From: Plantago ovata
Taxonomy: Eukaryota; Streptophyta; Magnoliopsida; Lamiales; Plantaginaceae
DNA: 64,000 nt
Direction: 5' to 3'
Assembly (NCBI GenBank): GCA_028274465.1
Contig: CM051456.1
Coordinates: 45,506,870-45,570,869 of the forward strand
Part shown: positions 1 through 10,526 of the stretch, piece by piece
How the letters are laid out: every line of letters starts with the position of its first letter
Numbering within the stretch: the stretch's first letter is position 1
Notes under the pieces: model-generated
Databases searched by the model: none
What the model saw: the letters and a program-made list of their open reading frames with translations, nothing else
What the model was told of the DNA's origin: nothing
Translations under genes and position numbers: made by a program

Positions 1-721
1 GGGAACGGACAAGTAACAAAAAAAGAAAGAAGACACTGGCTTCTCAGTCAGTCCCTAATGTCCAAGACTCCTCAGTCAATTCCCAGACAAATGCTGAAAC
101 GCATTGCCAGTAGATGTTGCTGAAATAATTACTGAAAATACATCAGCAATGTTGAAGTGTTTGCGGAAGCCTTCAACAATCAACTTAACGTTGATAACTC
201 TACTGAGAATAGACCACAAGGCAGTGGAATGAAATTCCTGCCCAAGTCCCAGATATCTACTTTGTAGATAATCTAGATGATCAAACCATGGAACCAGTAA
301 GCGACATTGCTGCTGATCTGCAAAGAGCGGCACTGCTGATGCTGCTGAACAGATGGTGCTGAACAAGCAACTCATCAAGTTGCTGAAACCAGCTTGCTGA
401 TGACCAGTTGCTGAATAGCAATGGTTCCTGTTCCTGAAGTTGCTGAAACTCAAGAAGCATTATTCAAAGACGCATCTCTTGATGCTGAGAATACTGGCCC
501 AAGTTCACCCAAGACTTCAATTGACAAAGTCCCAGCTTGTACTGGAAGATTTAAGCAAACAAATGGAGTTGGAGATGAAGAATCAACATCCAACAAGTCA
601 TCTTCTCTCCATGACAAGCAGTGAGCTTAAAGGTCAAGTGCTTCTGCTCCTTGTCAATTCAGAGACAAGGGAGATTGCTGAAACCGCCACAGCTTTCTCA
701 GTAGAGCAAACTCAGAAGTCG
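1..721 (+). pseudogene. Degraded fragment of S-element ORF2
   Basis: This stretch follows 6251-6970 almost base for base: the same lysine-rich start, the same VAET-rich acidic text and the same order. It differs by many single-base losses and gains. Examples are one T missing from the ATTTGCC copy near 105, one A missing from GGAAATG near 225, and losses near 335, 395 and 410. No frame stays open for long; 421-624 and 440-829 are only shards. The changes are mostly in short runs and cluster next to the N gap, which suggests an unpolished contig end as much as a decayed element. It encodes part of the large protein of unknown function described at 4981-10264. Confidence 0.8.
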
Positions 722-821
722 NNNNNNNNNNNNNNNNNNNNNNNNNNNNNNNNNNNNNNNNNNNNNNNNNNNNNNNNNNNNNNNNNNNNNNNNNNNNNNN
801 NNNNNNNNNNNNNNNNNNNNN
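722..821. other. Assembly gap of 100 N
   Basis: Exactly 100 undetermined bases, the usual placeholder for a scaffold join of unknown size. ORF2-type sequence lies to the left and copia pol sequence to the right. ORF2 normally lies 3' of pol, so the join does not reflect the order within one element. Confidence 0.98.
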
Positions 822-2037
822 AACAATAAGGTTTGCTGTGGAGGCTCCGTCTACAACAGGCTTGGTGATGTGAAGTTGGGATGCATAACCATTTCTGGAG
901 TTCTTTATGTCAAAAATCTTAAGTTTAACCTTTTCAGCATGAGTCCAATTTGCTGACAAAGGATACTTCATCGAAATTAAAAGTGATGAATGTAAACTTG
1001 TAGATTTTGAGACTAAAAAGGTTATAATGATTGCAAGAAGATCAGGAGGCTTGTACACCGTTGATTGGTCTTCAGCAAACGTTGAAAAATGCCTTGTCTC
1101 AGATCATGATTGCCTTGCTGAAAAAGCATGGTTATGGCATAAACGAACAAGTCATCTAAACTTCAAGACGCTGAATAAGCTGTCTAAAAAGGCACTTGTA
1201 GTTGGATTACCTAGGGTTACTTTTAAGAAGGATGGTGTTTGCAATGCATGTCAGCAAGGAAAGCAAACCAAATCTTCTTTCAAGAACAAGGCAGTACCGT
1301 CAACTACAAAACCTTTACAACTCTTACACATGACTTGTTTGAATCTTCTTCAACAAGCTATGCTGGTAAGAAGTATGGTCTAGTCGTGGTAGATGACTAT
1401 TCAAGATTCACTTGGGTAGTGTTCATCAAGCACAAATCTGAAACCAAGACTGAAATACCTAACTTGCTGAATAAGCTTGAAGTCATGAAAAATGACAAGG
1501 TAAAAGTCATAAGGACAGACCATGGTACTGAGTTTGTAAACCAGTACATAACTGAATATTGTACCTCCAAAGGTATTCAACATCAGTTATCCTCAATAAG
1601 GACACCACAGCAAAATGGTGTTGCTGAACGGAAGAATCGTACCCTGAAAGAAGCCGCAAGAACAATGCTTGCTGACACTGAAATAAGTGAGGCTTACTGG
1701 GTTGAAGCGATTAATACCGCCTGCTATTCTCAGAAATAGATGTTTGATTACTAAGGAATACAACAAAACTCCTTATGAATTGTTTGTTGGAACACCTCCT
1801 AACATCACTCATCTAAGAGTATTTGGTTGCAAGTGTTTCGTTCTTAACAATGGTAGAGAATACCTAAGAACATTTCAACCAAAAGCAGACGAAGCAATAT
1901 TTCTTGGCTACTCCTTGCATAGTAAAGCTTATAGAGTTTACAACAAAAGGCACAAAAGATTGAAGAATCTGTGCATGTTGTATTCTACGAAAAGTCACAA
2001 GGTGTGCCTGCTGAAGAAGAAATATCATAATGTATGA
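822..2037 (+). pseudogene. SIRE-type copia: GAG-pre-integrase and integrase
   Basis: Start of the surviving copia pol. 822-1026 reads as the protease-to-integrase linker (SGVLYV, FNLFS, a block ending DKGYFIEI). 1027-1300 is the GAG-pre-integrase zinc region (WLWHKRTSHLNFKTL, then CNACQQGKQ). The integrase core follows: first Asp in HDLFESS, a VVDDYSRFTWV block, second Asp in VIRTDHGTEF, and the catalytic Glu in NGVAERKNRTL. The TPQQNGVAERKNRTL wording is typical of the SIRE/Maximus branch of Ty1/copia. Reading jumps frame near 1330 and near 1735, and again before 2037, so no intact integrase can be made. The N gap removes gag and the protease active site. Confidence 0.88.
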
Positions 2038-2224
2038 AAAAGCTAATCATACATGAGCAAAGAACTGAATCTGATGCTAGGCAAATCAAGTCAATTTAAC
2101 TAAATGATGATTCTGACAATGACTCTCTCCCCCAAGTCATGACAACATAAATATAGTTCACGACAAAGAATTTCCATCAAAAGATGCGGTTGCTCCGGAA
2201 GTTGCTGAAATTACGCAATCTCCA
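2038..2224 (+). pseudogene. Decayed linker between integrase and reverse transcriptase
   Basis: Low-information connector with several stops and frame changes. Pieces such as VVFYEK just upstream and NDDSDNDS here are typical of the acidic hinge between copia integrase and reverse transcriptase. No conserved domain is expected in this interval. Confidence 0.55.
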
Positions 2225-3577
2225 GTGCCTGCTGATGAAATACCTCAATCCAGCAATGCTGAACAAGCAGTTGCTAATGAACAAATCTCAGCAGAGACAC
2301 AAATTCCCAGTAGTACTGAACAAGTACATACTGAAGAGTCACTTGCTGATGAGCAAACATATCCTGATCCAACAAACAGGAAACCTGTTAATAAATGGAT
2401 TAGAGATCATCCCTCTACGGATATGATTGGCGATATTAATAAACGCCAAGTGACTAGATCCAAAGCTACTCAAGGACTTGCTGAAGAAGCAACTGTCGTA
2501 GAAGTAGAATCTTTATTCTCTTGCTTTGTTTCAGAAATTGAACCTAAAACCATAGAAGAAGCTTTGAAGCATTCTGAATGGATAAAGGCAATGCAAGAAG
2601 AATTGGATCAATTTGAAAGAAACAAAGTCTGGAAACTTGTGCCACTTTCTGAAAATAAGAAAGCTATTGGTACAAAGTGGGTGTTCAGAAACAAGCTGAG
2701 CGAGTCTGGTGAAGTAACAAGAAACAAAGCACGCTTAGTTGCTCAAGGTTACTGTCAGACTGAAGGTTTGGACTATGATGAGTCTTATGCTCCAGTTGCA
2801 AGATTGGATGCAATTAGGCTTTTCTTGGCCTTTGCTGCTCACAATGACTTCATTGTTTACCAAATGGATGTTAAAAGTGCATTCTTAAATGGTGAACTTG
2901 CTGAAGAAGTCTACCTAGAACAACCCCCTGGCTTTGAACTTCCCTCAGAAACCAAGATGGTATATAAGCTTCAGAAAGCTGTATATGGTCTAAAGCAAGC
3001 ACCAAGAGCATGGTATGATACCTTGGCTAAGTTCTTGCTGGAAAATGGTTTCAAGAAAGGTGAAGTTGACAAAACTTTATTTACCATGAACCATGATGGT
3101 AAATTAATCTTAGTTCAAATTTATGTGGATGACATAATTTTTTGATCTAAGGACAAGCAACTTTGTGATGATTTTGCCAAACTCATGACTAATAAGTTTG
3201 AAATGAGTATGATGGGAAAATTGAATTACTTCCTAGGGTTGCAAGTCAAGCAACTCAAAGATGGAATATTCATAAATCAAGCAAAGTATGCGAAAGAAAT
3301 GCTCATAAAGTTTAGGATCAAAGAGGATGAGAAACCTGAAAAGATCCCTATGAGTGTTGGTACCAAATTGGGCTATACTAAAGAGGACAAAAGTGTTGAA
3401 GAACACAAGTATAGGAAGCTCATTGGTTCCTTGTTGTATCTAACAGCAAGTAGACCTGACATTCAGTATGCTGTTTGTGTGTGTGCAAGATTCCAATCTG
3501 ATCCAAGAGAATCACACTACAAAAAGGCAATTAAAATACTCAAATATGTTAAAGGTACAGTCAATGTTGGATTATGA
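2225..3577 (+). pseudogene. SIRE-type copia reverse transcriptase
   Basis: RVT_2-type reverse transcriptase of a Ty1/copia element. It begins after a VAE-rich leader. Visible motifs in order: [79 protein letters not shown], and the catalytic YVDD near 3121-3132, followed by the thumb (LGLQVKQLKDGIFINQAKY, ASRPDIQYAV). A TGA interrupts the frame right after YVDDIIF (3143-3145) where a glycine codon is usual, and a second TGA at 3575-3577 follows VNVGL. Apart from these two nonsense codons the domain reads through with its catalytic aspartates, so this copy decayed recently. Confidence 0.92.
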
Positions 3578-4075
3578 TATCCTAAAAATTCTGGACTTGA
3601 ATTGGTTGGCTATTCTGATGCTGATCATGGTGGATCAACTCTTGATAGAAAAAGTACCGCTGGAACTTGTCAGTTTTTGGGTACTAGATTAATAACATGG
3701 TTCAGCAAGAAGCAAACGTGTGTCGCCAATTCATCTACTGAATCTGAATACATTGCAGCTGGTTGTTGCACAGCTCAAATCCTATGGATTCAGCAACAAT
3801 TAAGAGATTATGGTATTTCTGCAAAGAAAACACCAATCTTTTGTGATAATACAAGTGCTATTGCAATTACGCAAAATCCTAAGTTTCACTCTAGGACCAA
3901 GCACATTGATATTAGACATCATTTCATTAGAGATCATGTGGAAAAAGGTGATATTGAGGTTGTGAAAAAAGTAGGTACTGAAGATCAGCTTGCTGATATC
4001 TTTACCAAGCCCCTACCGGATAATAGGTTCGCAATGCTAAGGTATAACCTTGGATTGATTGAACTACCTCAATAA
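3578..4075 (+). pseudogene. SIRE-type copia RNase H and end of pol
   Basis: C-terminal RNase H of the same pol, in frame after the stop at 3577. Motifs: VGYSDADHGGSTLDRKSTAG (first Asp), FSKKQTCVANSSTESEYIAA (Glu), IFCDNTSAIAI (Asp) and SRTKHIDIRHHFIRDHVEKG, then the usual DQLADIFTKPLP end box. The four catalytic positions are present. The reading ends at TAA 4073-4075 (IELPQ). What follows is not the LTR but a 0.9 kb spacer and a second very large reading frame, an arrangement seen in SIRE-like elements with extra ORFs. Confidence 0.92.
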
Positions 4076-4094
4076 AGGATACACTTGGCAGAAT

Positions 4095-4455
4095 GCTGAA
4101 ACAGGTATTCAGCAAGCCAAAGTATTCCTGTCCAAAAGACCAAGACACTGATTTCTTCTAAGAAATGATAAGTCACAACATGATTGCTGAAACAGGCATT
4201 CCGCAAGTAATTCCTTCAAAACAGGTATTTGTTAGGAAACTTGACCATTTGCTGAGACAGGCACTCAGTAAGTGAAAGAGCTTAAGGATTGCTGAGACGG
4301 GTACTCAGACAATCAAAAGATACTGAAACAGGTATTCATGTATCAAAGGAATTTTCTGAGACGGGAACTCAGAAAAAGAGCAAAAGCTCATCTCTCAGAT
4401 TTTACCAAAGGATGTCTCAAGTGCAAAAGAATTTACTGATACGGGAAATCAGAAA
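4095..4455 (+). repeat. Array of about eight related hairpins (CTGA-loop-TCAG)
   Basis: Eight irregularly spaced copies of a short inverted repeat share the loop ACRGGNA. Sites: 4095-4113, 4186-4204 (one stem mismatch), 4217-4231, 4251-4269, 4291-4309, 4321-4342, 4352-4376 and 4432-4455. Stems differ but stay paired: CTGAA with TTCAG, CTGAG with CTCAG, CTGAT with ATCAG, CAAA with TTTG. The copy at 4352-4376 has a perfect 9-bp stem (TTTTCTGAG/CTCAGAAAA). The array lies between the pol stop and the ORF2 promoter region and is not coding. Function unknown; see findings. Confidence 0.85.
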
Positions 4456-4839
4456 TGTCTTTTAAACTTAGAAAATATGAGATATCTAAGTAAGGGGGAA
4501 TTTTCAACAAGTATCTAGATTGTTAATTCAAACTCGCTGAAAAGATTCTTGTCTATTTCAGCAAGCAATCTATCCCTTATTACTCGGTAAAATCAATTTG
4601 TGACGTTAAGCTGGCACAGATAAACTCGCAATAATCATGACATGAAATTCAATCGTGGCCATTGATCAAAAGGAGTTACTAATCTAACGGCTAACAAAAC
4701 AAAGAGAGAAAGTGCTCTGACGGTTTTAGTTAGTGGGCCACTACGCATTCAATGCAAAAGCTCCACTATCTCCAGTATTTCTCTGTTTTACCCTTGCTGA
4801 GAGCTCAAATCGATTGAGTTTCTCACACACCAGAGACAC
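4456..4839 (+). other. Non-coding spacer with internal polypurine tract
   Basis: No open frame of note. AAGTAAGGGGGAATTTT at 4489-4505 resembles the polypurine tract at the 3' LTR (AAAAAGGGGGAAATT, about 10513-10526), but no LTR start follows it here. The rest is AT-rich with scattered TTGCTGA and TCAGCAA heptamers. Confidence 0.55.
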
Positions 4840-4848
4840 TATATAAAG
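4840..4848 (+). promoter_or_regulatory. TATA box ahead of ORF2
   Basis: TATATAAAG stands about 140 bases before the ORF2 start codon at 4981. A plant start site would fall roughly 25-35 bases downstream, leaving a leader of about 100 bases. It resembles the LTR TATA boxes of the same element (TATAAATAG at 11247). It suggests that ORF2 has its own internal promoter; that is an inference. Confidence 0.5.
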
Positions 4849-4980
4849 GAGTTAGAGAAATGACAAAATTCTTTAACTCACATTTCCTTTCTCTGCAAAT
4901 TCTAGCCTGAAACTACTGTACCTCCGGTCAAAAAGCAAACTATCTTTTTTCGTACAATCTTTCTTTCTATATATAAAGAA

Positions 4981-7098
4981 ATGGCTCCCAAGAGACAGTT
5001 ATCAAAGTCCTCAAAATCGTCAAAGGTTGATAGTGCTGAAACACGCACTACTCCGGTGACTGCTCCGGTGGCTACTCTGGCCCCAGACACAACGAAAGTT
5101 GTGTTGAAAAACGACCGAATCACTGTAAAACCTATGCCTCCGTCATATCTTGACACTGCAAAGTGTGAGATGTTGATGCAATGGGGAGGGTTTGCAAAAG
5201 AAAAGTACATTAGGTACTTTTATGAACAAGAACTTGATGACCAAAATGAAGAGGCGCTTGAGTTCATCAAGCAGCAAGGCCTCATGAACTTTATCTCTGC
5301 TCGCACTAAGCAAGTGAGCATGATTGATACAATGGAATTCTACAACAATGCAGAAATCCAGTCCCTTACAGACAGTAATGGAGTCACTGAAAAAGTGATC
5401 CTTACTTATGTTCAGAACACGCAAATCGTCCTGAAATGGACTGATTTAGCGGAGATTTTTCAGATTCCAACCACTGGAACTGAAGATGACGTCACTGCTT
5501 CTGACGAAGAAATTGAAGCTTTCTACAGTGACGTCAGAAATGCAAAGATGAAGAAAGACGAGATAGCTCCCGTGACTTGGACAAAGCACGTTAAGAGAAA
5601 GCATCTCTGCCATTCCCTTGGTCTAGTAGCTCTGCTACTAATAAAAGTTCTTGACTCCCAAGTTGGAGGAATTGACCAAGTAGGCCTGAGAAGATGTCCA
5701 TTGCTGATGCATATCTATGAAAATAAATCGGAACTTAACTGGGCTAAGTACATTTTGAACAGGCTTGTTGATTGTGTTACTAAGTTTAAGGTAAAGGTAG
5801 AAGACAACAAGGTCTCACCTTCCTTTCCAGTTATGTATGGAATCAAGATATGCTATATCCTTGAACATTTCAGGATTCAGCTAAGAAACCCATTGCCAAT
5901 CAAGAAATCTGTGTGCAATGTGGGAAGATCTTTCTACAAGCAGAATGTACCTAAGATTGCTGGAAAGAAATCCAAGAAGACAACAACTGCAAATGTTGTC
6001 AGCACAACCCAGCAAGAAAGGTATACAACAGCTACAGATGTTACCACTCAGCAACTTAGAGATGAAACTGTTGTAGATGGTGGTAACACAAATAAAACTG
6101 CTGTAGAAAATCAACAAGGTACGTGTACAACACCTGTTGCTGAAAAGGCAACAACAGATGACTCTGGGAAACTGGAGAAATCTAAAAAGAAAAAGAGGAA
6201 AGCTGATGATGACACTCAGACTGCAGCGTCATAAGGAAATCCCGTACCTAAGAGGAAACGGACAAGTAACAAAAGAAAGAAGATACTGGCTTCTCAGTCA
6301 GTCCCTAATGTCCAAGACTCCTCAGTCAATTACCAGACAAATGCTGAAACGCATTTGCCAGTAGATGTTGCTGAAATAATTACTGAAACATATATTAGCA
6401 ATGTTGAAGTGTTTGCGGAAGCCTTCAACAATCAACTTAACGTTGATAACTCTACTGAGAATAGACCTCAAGGCAGTGGAAATGAAATTCCTGCCCAAGT
6501 CCCAGATATCTACATTGTAGATATTCCAGATGATCAAACCATGGAACCAGTAAGCGACATTGCTGCTGATCTGCAAAGAGCGGCACTTGATGATGCTGCT
6601 GAACAGATGGTTGCTGAACAAGCAACTCATCAAGTTGCTGAAACCCAGCTTGCTGATGCACCAGTTGCTGAAATAGCAATGGTTCCAGTTCCTGAAGTTG
6701 CTGAAACTCAAGAAGCACTATTCAAAGACGCATCTCTTGATGCTGAGAATACTGGCCCAAGTTCACCCAAGACTTCAATTGACAATGTCCAGCTTGTACT
6801 GGAAGATTTAAGCAAACAAATGGAGTTGGAGATTGAAGAATCATCCAACAAGTCAATTGATCTCTTCATGACAAGCAGTGAGCTTAAAGGTCAAGATGCT
6901 TCTGCTCAACTTGTCATTTCAGAGACAAGGGAGATTGCTGAAACCGCACAGCTTTCTCAGTTAGAGAAAAATCAGAAGTCTGCTGAAGAAACAGTCCCAG
7001 AAGCTGAAGAAACTGTTAATGCTGAAAGGACTGAGCCACAACCTGTCCTTCTTCAGCAGGTAGTTAATTCAACCATCAGTAAAACTTCAATTTTTTGA
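4981..7098 (+). pseudogene. S-element ORF2, N-terminal part (unknown protein)
   Basis: The start codon follows a TATA box and an AT-rich leader and opens a basic N-terminus (MAPKRQLSKSSKSSK) with no signal peptide. Residues about 45-320 form a folded-looking block (MQWGGFAKEKYIRYFYE, LTYVQNTQIVLKWTDLAEIF, VKRKHLCHSLGLVALLLIKV, YGIKICYILEHFRIQLRNP). After it come Thr/Gln-rich repeats and a lysine cluster KKKKRKADDD that looks like a nuclear localisation signal. TAA at 6232-6234 breaks the frame, but the same frame stays open to 7096 with VAET-rich acidic text. Copy 3 at 36612 has sense codons at the matching point, so the stop is a lesion. A T-run at 7091-7096 then shifts the frame by one. I do not recognise a named family; the position matches the 'env-like' slot of SIRE elements, but no membrane segment supports that role. 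Confidence 0.75.
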
Positions 7099-10000
7099 AA
7101 ATTGTTCTTTTGCTAAAATTATTCTTTCTCTACATACTTCTCAAGATGCAAGTCAGATGGTTGCTGAAGCCTCTACACCAGAACCAACACTTCCTGCTCA
7201 GCAGGTAGTTAATAATTTTGGTATAAAAACTAAGTTTGACAGCTTAGTACATTTGTCTAATCCTAATTTATTTCAGGATGAACAAATAGAGGATGCTACT
7301 CAAGCTCCTCATGGAATGGAAATTGTACTACATGAGCTTGCTGACTCTCAGCAGGTAAATCATGTTTCAGATTTAAACACTAAAACAATTCTCCAAACCA
7401 ATCCTTATCTAAATAAAATTCTTTTTCAGGCTCAAAAGGAGACCACTGAAGTGGTAATCATCACTGAAGATCAGCAAGTAAGTTCTGAAGAACTTTACTT
7501 GAACTTCAAGAGGACAACTTTGTCAAGAGTTGCTAAGTCCGTCAGCAACTGGCAAAGATATAGGAGAATGGACTTCTCAGATCTTCACCTTCATCTCTCA
7601 AATGAGAAAAAGAGATCTTCACTGTTAAAGCTCGAAACATTTGTCCACTCTATCCTTCCTGAAGAAATGACATATTCTCAGCTAATGAGCTCAAATCTGA
7701 TTGCTCAAATCAGAGAGAATATGAAGGCCAAATTTAAGAGTGCCTCTCCAGCTGAACAAGCTGTGATGCTCAAAGGTCTTTTTGTTCCTGTGGTGGCTGA
7801 TCCCCACAAATTAACTGAGGAAGAGGAAGTGACAAGTGTTGCTTTGTACAAGCATGTTGAGCTAGTCATTCTAACAGATGATGAAGAAGATGAAGAAGAT
7901 GAGAACATTCCCACTGATCCCAGTGATGATGAAAGAAAAGATTCTAAGGACAAGAAAGATGACAATGTTGACATTCAAGGTCCATGTCCTGGTGCTGGTG
8001 GATTGAAGTTAACAGTTGCTGAAAATACTCAATCTGACAATCAGCAAGCTGAACAACAACAATCTCAGCAAGAATCTCAACCTCCTCCTGCTGATGCTGA
8101 AAATCAAGCACCTGTGCAAGGTGCTGATACTGAAGAAGAATACGCCAGAAAAAGGGCTGCCTTGAAAAATGGCAAAAGTCCAGTTTCTGATGCCAAGGTT
8201 ACTGAAGAAAACCTTGAAGATGAGGATGAAGAAGATGAAGATTACCAACGAGCTCTGCAAAACAGTCTCGTGATCCATGCAAGGCATACGCAGGATCTGG
8301 AAATTGGTGAATCTTCAAGACCAAAATCAAAGGAAGTTCCATCCCTTCCACTTACTACTGGCGAAACTCCAGTTATTGAGTCTCAAACGTTGCCTTCAGC
8401 AACTACTCAATCAAAACTAACTACTGGCGAAACTCCAGTAATTGAGCCACAAACTCAATTGAAACAACTATCTACTGGTGAAACTCCAGTAGTTGAGTCT
8501 GAAGCGTTGCCATCAGCAACCACTCAACAAAAAGGAAGTGAAGCTACTGACAAAGGCTCAAAATTCGCTCAACTTGATGAATCTGAGGATGATGACGACT
8601 TGTCAGAAAATGAAGATGAACAATCCAAGAAAGACCCAAAAGTCGTTCAGATTCCTCCTCCTAATTATCTCACTTATGAAGGAGATTCATTAAGAGCCGA
8701 GTTGCTTTTACGAGATGATCAGTTTGCTACTGAAATTAAGGCTCACTCCTTGACACCTAATTTAGTGCCGTTCCCAAGAGTTGAAGAGTTTACTCCCAGA
8801 ATTTTAGCACTAAAGCAAGTCCATGACGCCTGCAAAGCTGAAGATGAGGCATTGCTTGCTGAGAGCCCACTTGACATTGGAAAGATATTGGCTACAGTGC
8901 TGAGACGCACTACAACGTTAACTATAGCTCAGAAAGACATCAGTCTTTATCACAAGAGCTATGAAGAAGATGTAAGTCAAGCTCTCTTGCTATCAAAGAA
9001 TGCTCTTGTCAAAGCTCAGAATATTATGGATGAGAAGGCCGCAACAGAGAAAAGACATGAAGAGAACATGATGAATATTCAAAAAGAGTTGGTAACAATG
9101 AACTCTGACCAACAAGCAATCATCATGAAGTATAACAGTCTCAACACTCTTGCTGAAAATTGCAATGAGTTTTATTCTCTGCACATCACTCCGATGTTGC
9201 AATCCATGTCTAAGGGGGAAAAGAAGACTAGAAAAAGCAATCAAACCCCTCATACTTTTGCTGTTGATGCGCCACTCCCATTAGAACCTCTTGCTGAAAG
9301 AGAGCAAAGTTCTGAAAGACAAGCAGAGTCTGAGTTAAATTCAGCAAGTACCAAAAAGAGAAAAACCGTTGCTGAAACTCAAGATTTCTGTCATACTGAA
9401 AGTCATCACAATCTGAATGAAGATGATGACAATCAAACAATAGCTCAAGCCATAAGAGCTAGACCCTTAACAGCCATAACTCCGTCTGGCCACTCAAGGC
9501 ATTTTTTGTCTGACTCTTCAGCAAGAGATCAAGACAATGCTAAATCAAGAAGAAGAAGGCAAAGACAGGAAGAGAAAAGGCTGGCCAGCATTGCTATTGG
9601 CTCCGGCATTGAATATACTAAGACCAGCAATGAGGAAACCACTCAGAATGTAATCAGAAACATTCATGGTTGCTGGATTTTAAAGCTGGAAGACTTGCTG
9701 GTAAATGAGTTCTTTCCTACAACCATTTTGAATCAAATGTTCAAATGGATTGAACTCAAGGTCCAAAGAAATCAAAGGGAAGAATCCCTCCCAAGAAATG
9801 TTGTTGGGAAATGGTTGAATCTAGAGGTCCATGTAAGAAGAGTTGCCATTGGTAAGACATACAAGCAAGAACCAAATCTGATCAAACCACCTGGCATTGC
9901 TTACTACGCTGACCCGATAACAAAGAAACCTAAGAAGAAACTTGGATTGATTCCTTATGAGTATTTCTATCTCACTGCTAAGGATCAAGAAGAAGATCTT

Positions 10001-10264
10001 CTCTGGCTAAGAAAGATTCATCCGAGAAGTATTTCAGATACACAACTTCTCCATGCCAGCAATTGGGGCATGCATTTGTGGGTAATTAACTACATGGAAA
10101 TGAATGTTGAAAAGCATCATCATACTGCCTGCAAAAATGCAAGAATTCTTCAACTACAACTCCGTAGGCTTCTGGAAAACTACGAGAAGGATTGTGTTGA
10201 ATTCACTACACTTGCTGAGAAGAGTGTAAGAGAGATTTTGAGAAAATCCTCTGAAAGAGCTTAA
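7099..10264 (+). CDS. S-element ORF2, C-terminal part, long open frame of 1035 codons
   Basis: Continuation of the 4981 frame after the T-run shift; the first ATG is at 7157. Regions from that ATG: a conserved block around residues 115-230 (TLSRVAKSVSNWQRYRRM, LLKLETFVHSILPEEMTYSQLM); an acidic Asp/Glu stretch 235-275; Gln-rich text; three TTGETPV repeats about 397-460; a helical, probably coiled-coil segment about 600-700; an SRRRRQRQEEKR basic cluster near 797, which looks like a nuclear signal; and a C-terminal domain 830-1035 (GCWILKLEDL, WIELKVQRN, GLIPYEYFYLTAKDQEEDLLWLRKI, ASNWGMHLWVINY). That last domain is the best conserved part across the three copies in this window. There is no transmembrane segment or signal peptide. 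With the N-terminal part the intact gene would be about 1,760 codons. Function unknown; a nuclear or nucleic-acid role is only an inference from its charge. Confidence 0.8.
8348..8535 (+). repeat. Tandem TTGETPV repeat in ORF2 (three units)
   Basis: Three imperfect units of about 20-22 codons, each opening with (T/S)TGETPV(I/V)E and mostly ending in LPSATTQ. The homologous part of copy 3 (about 39598-39730) has two units, so the unit number varies between copies. Confidence 0.85.
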
Positions 10265-10526
10265 GTCCCTGCGATAGTTTTTGTTAAAGTTTTTGTTTGC
10301 TGATTCCTTGTTATCTATGCTTTCTTGTAAACTTCTGATTGATAACTTTCAGCAATGAATGCTTTTTGACTCTTATTGGTTTTTGATTATGCAACTTACT
10401 TATGCTTACTGTTTATTTATTCAAGTATGCTTGCATTAATCATCTGATTTATTCAAACATCAGAAACCTCTAAAAGGGTAACAATTAATTTAGCCATGGA
10501 TTGCTAACATCAAAAAGGGGGAAATT
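10265..10526 (+). other. ORF2 3' untranslated region and polypurine tract
   Basis: AT-rich and non-coding. It ends in CATCAAAAAGGGGGAAATT immediately before the LTR TG, which is the plus-strand primer (polypurine tract) of the S element. The same text ends the copy at 41487-41749 and, reversed, begins at 17715. Confidence 0.85.

Noticed and set aside
4095..4455. CRISPR-like array
   Set aside because: Units are short, irregularly spaced and palindromic, in a plant retrotransposon; no spacers of equal size.
4981..10264. Calling ORF2 an envelope gene
   Set aside because: Only its position suggests that; no signal peptide, membrane span or furin-like site can be seen.
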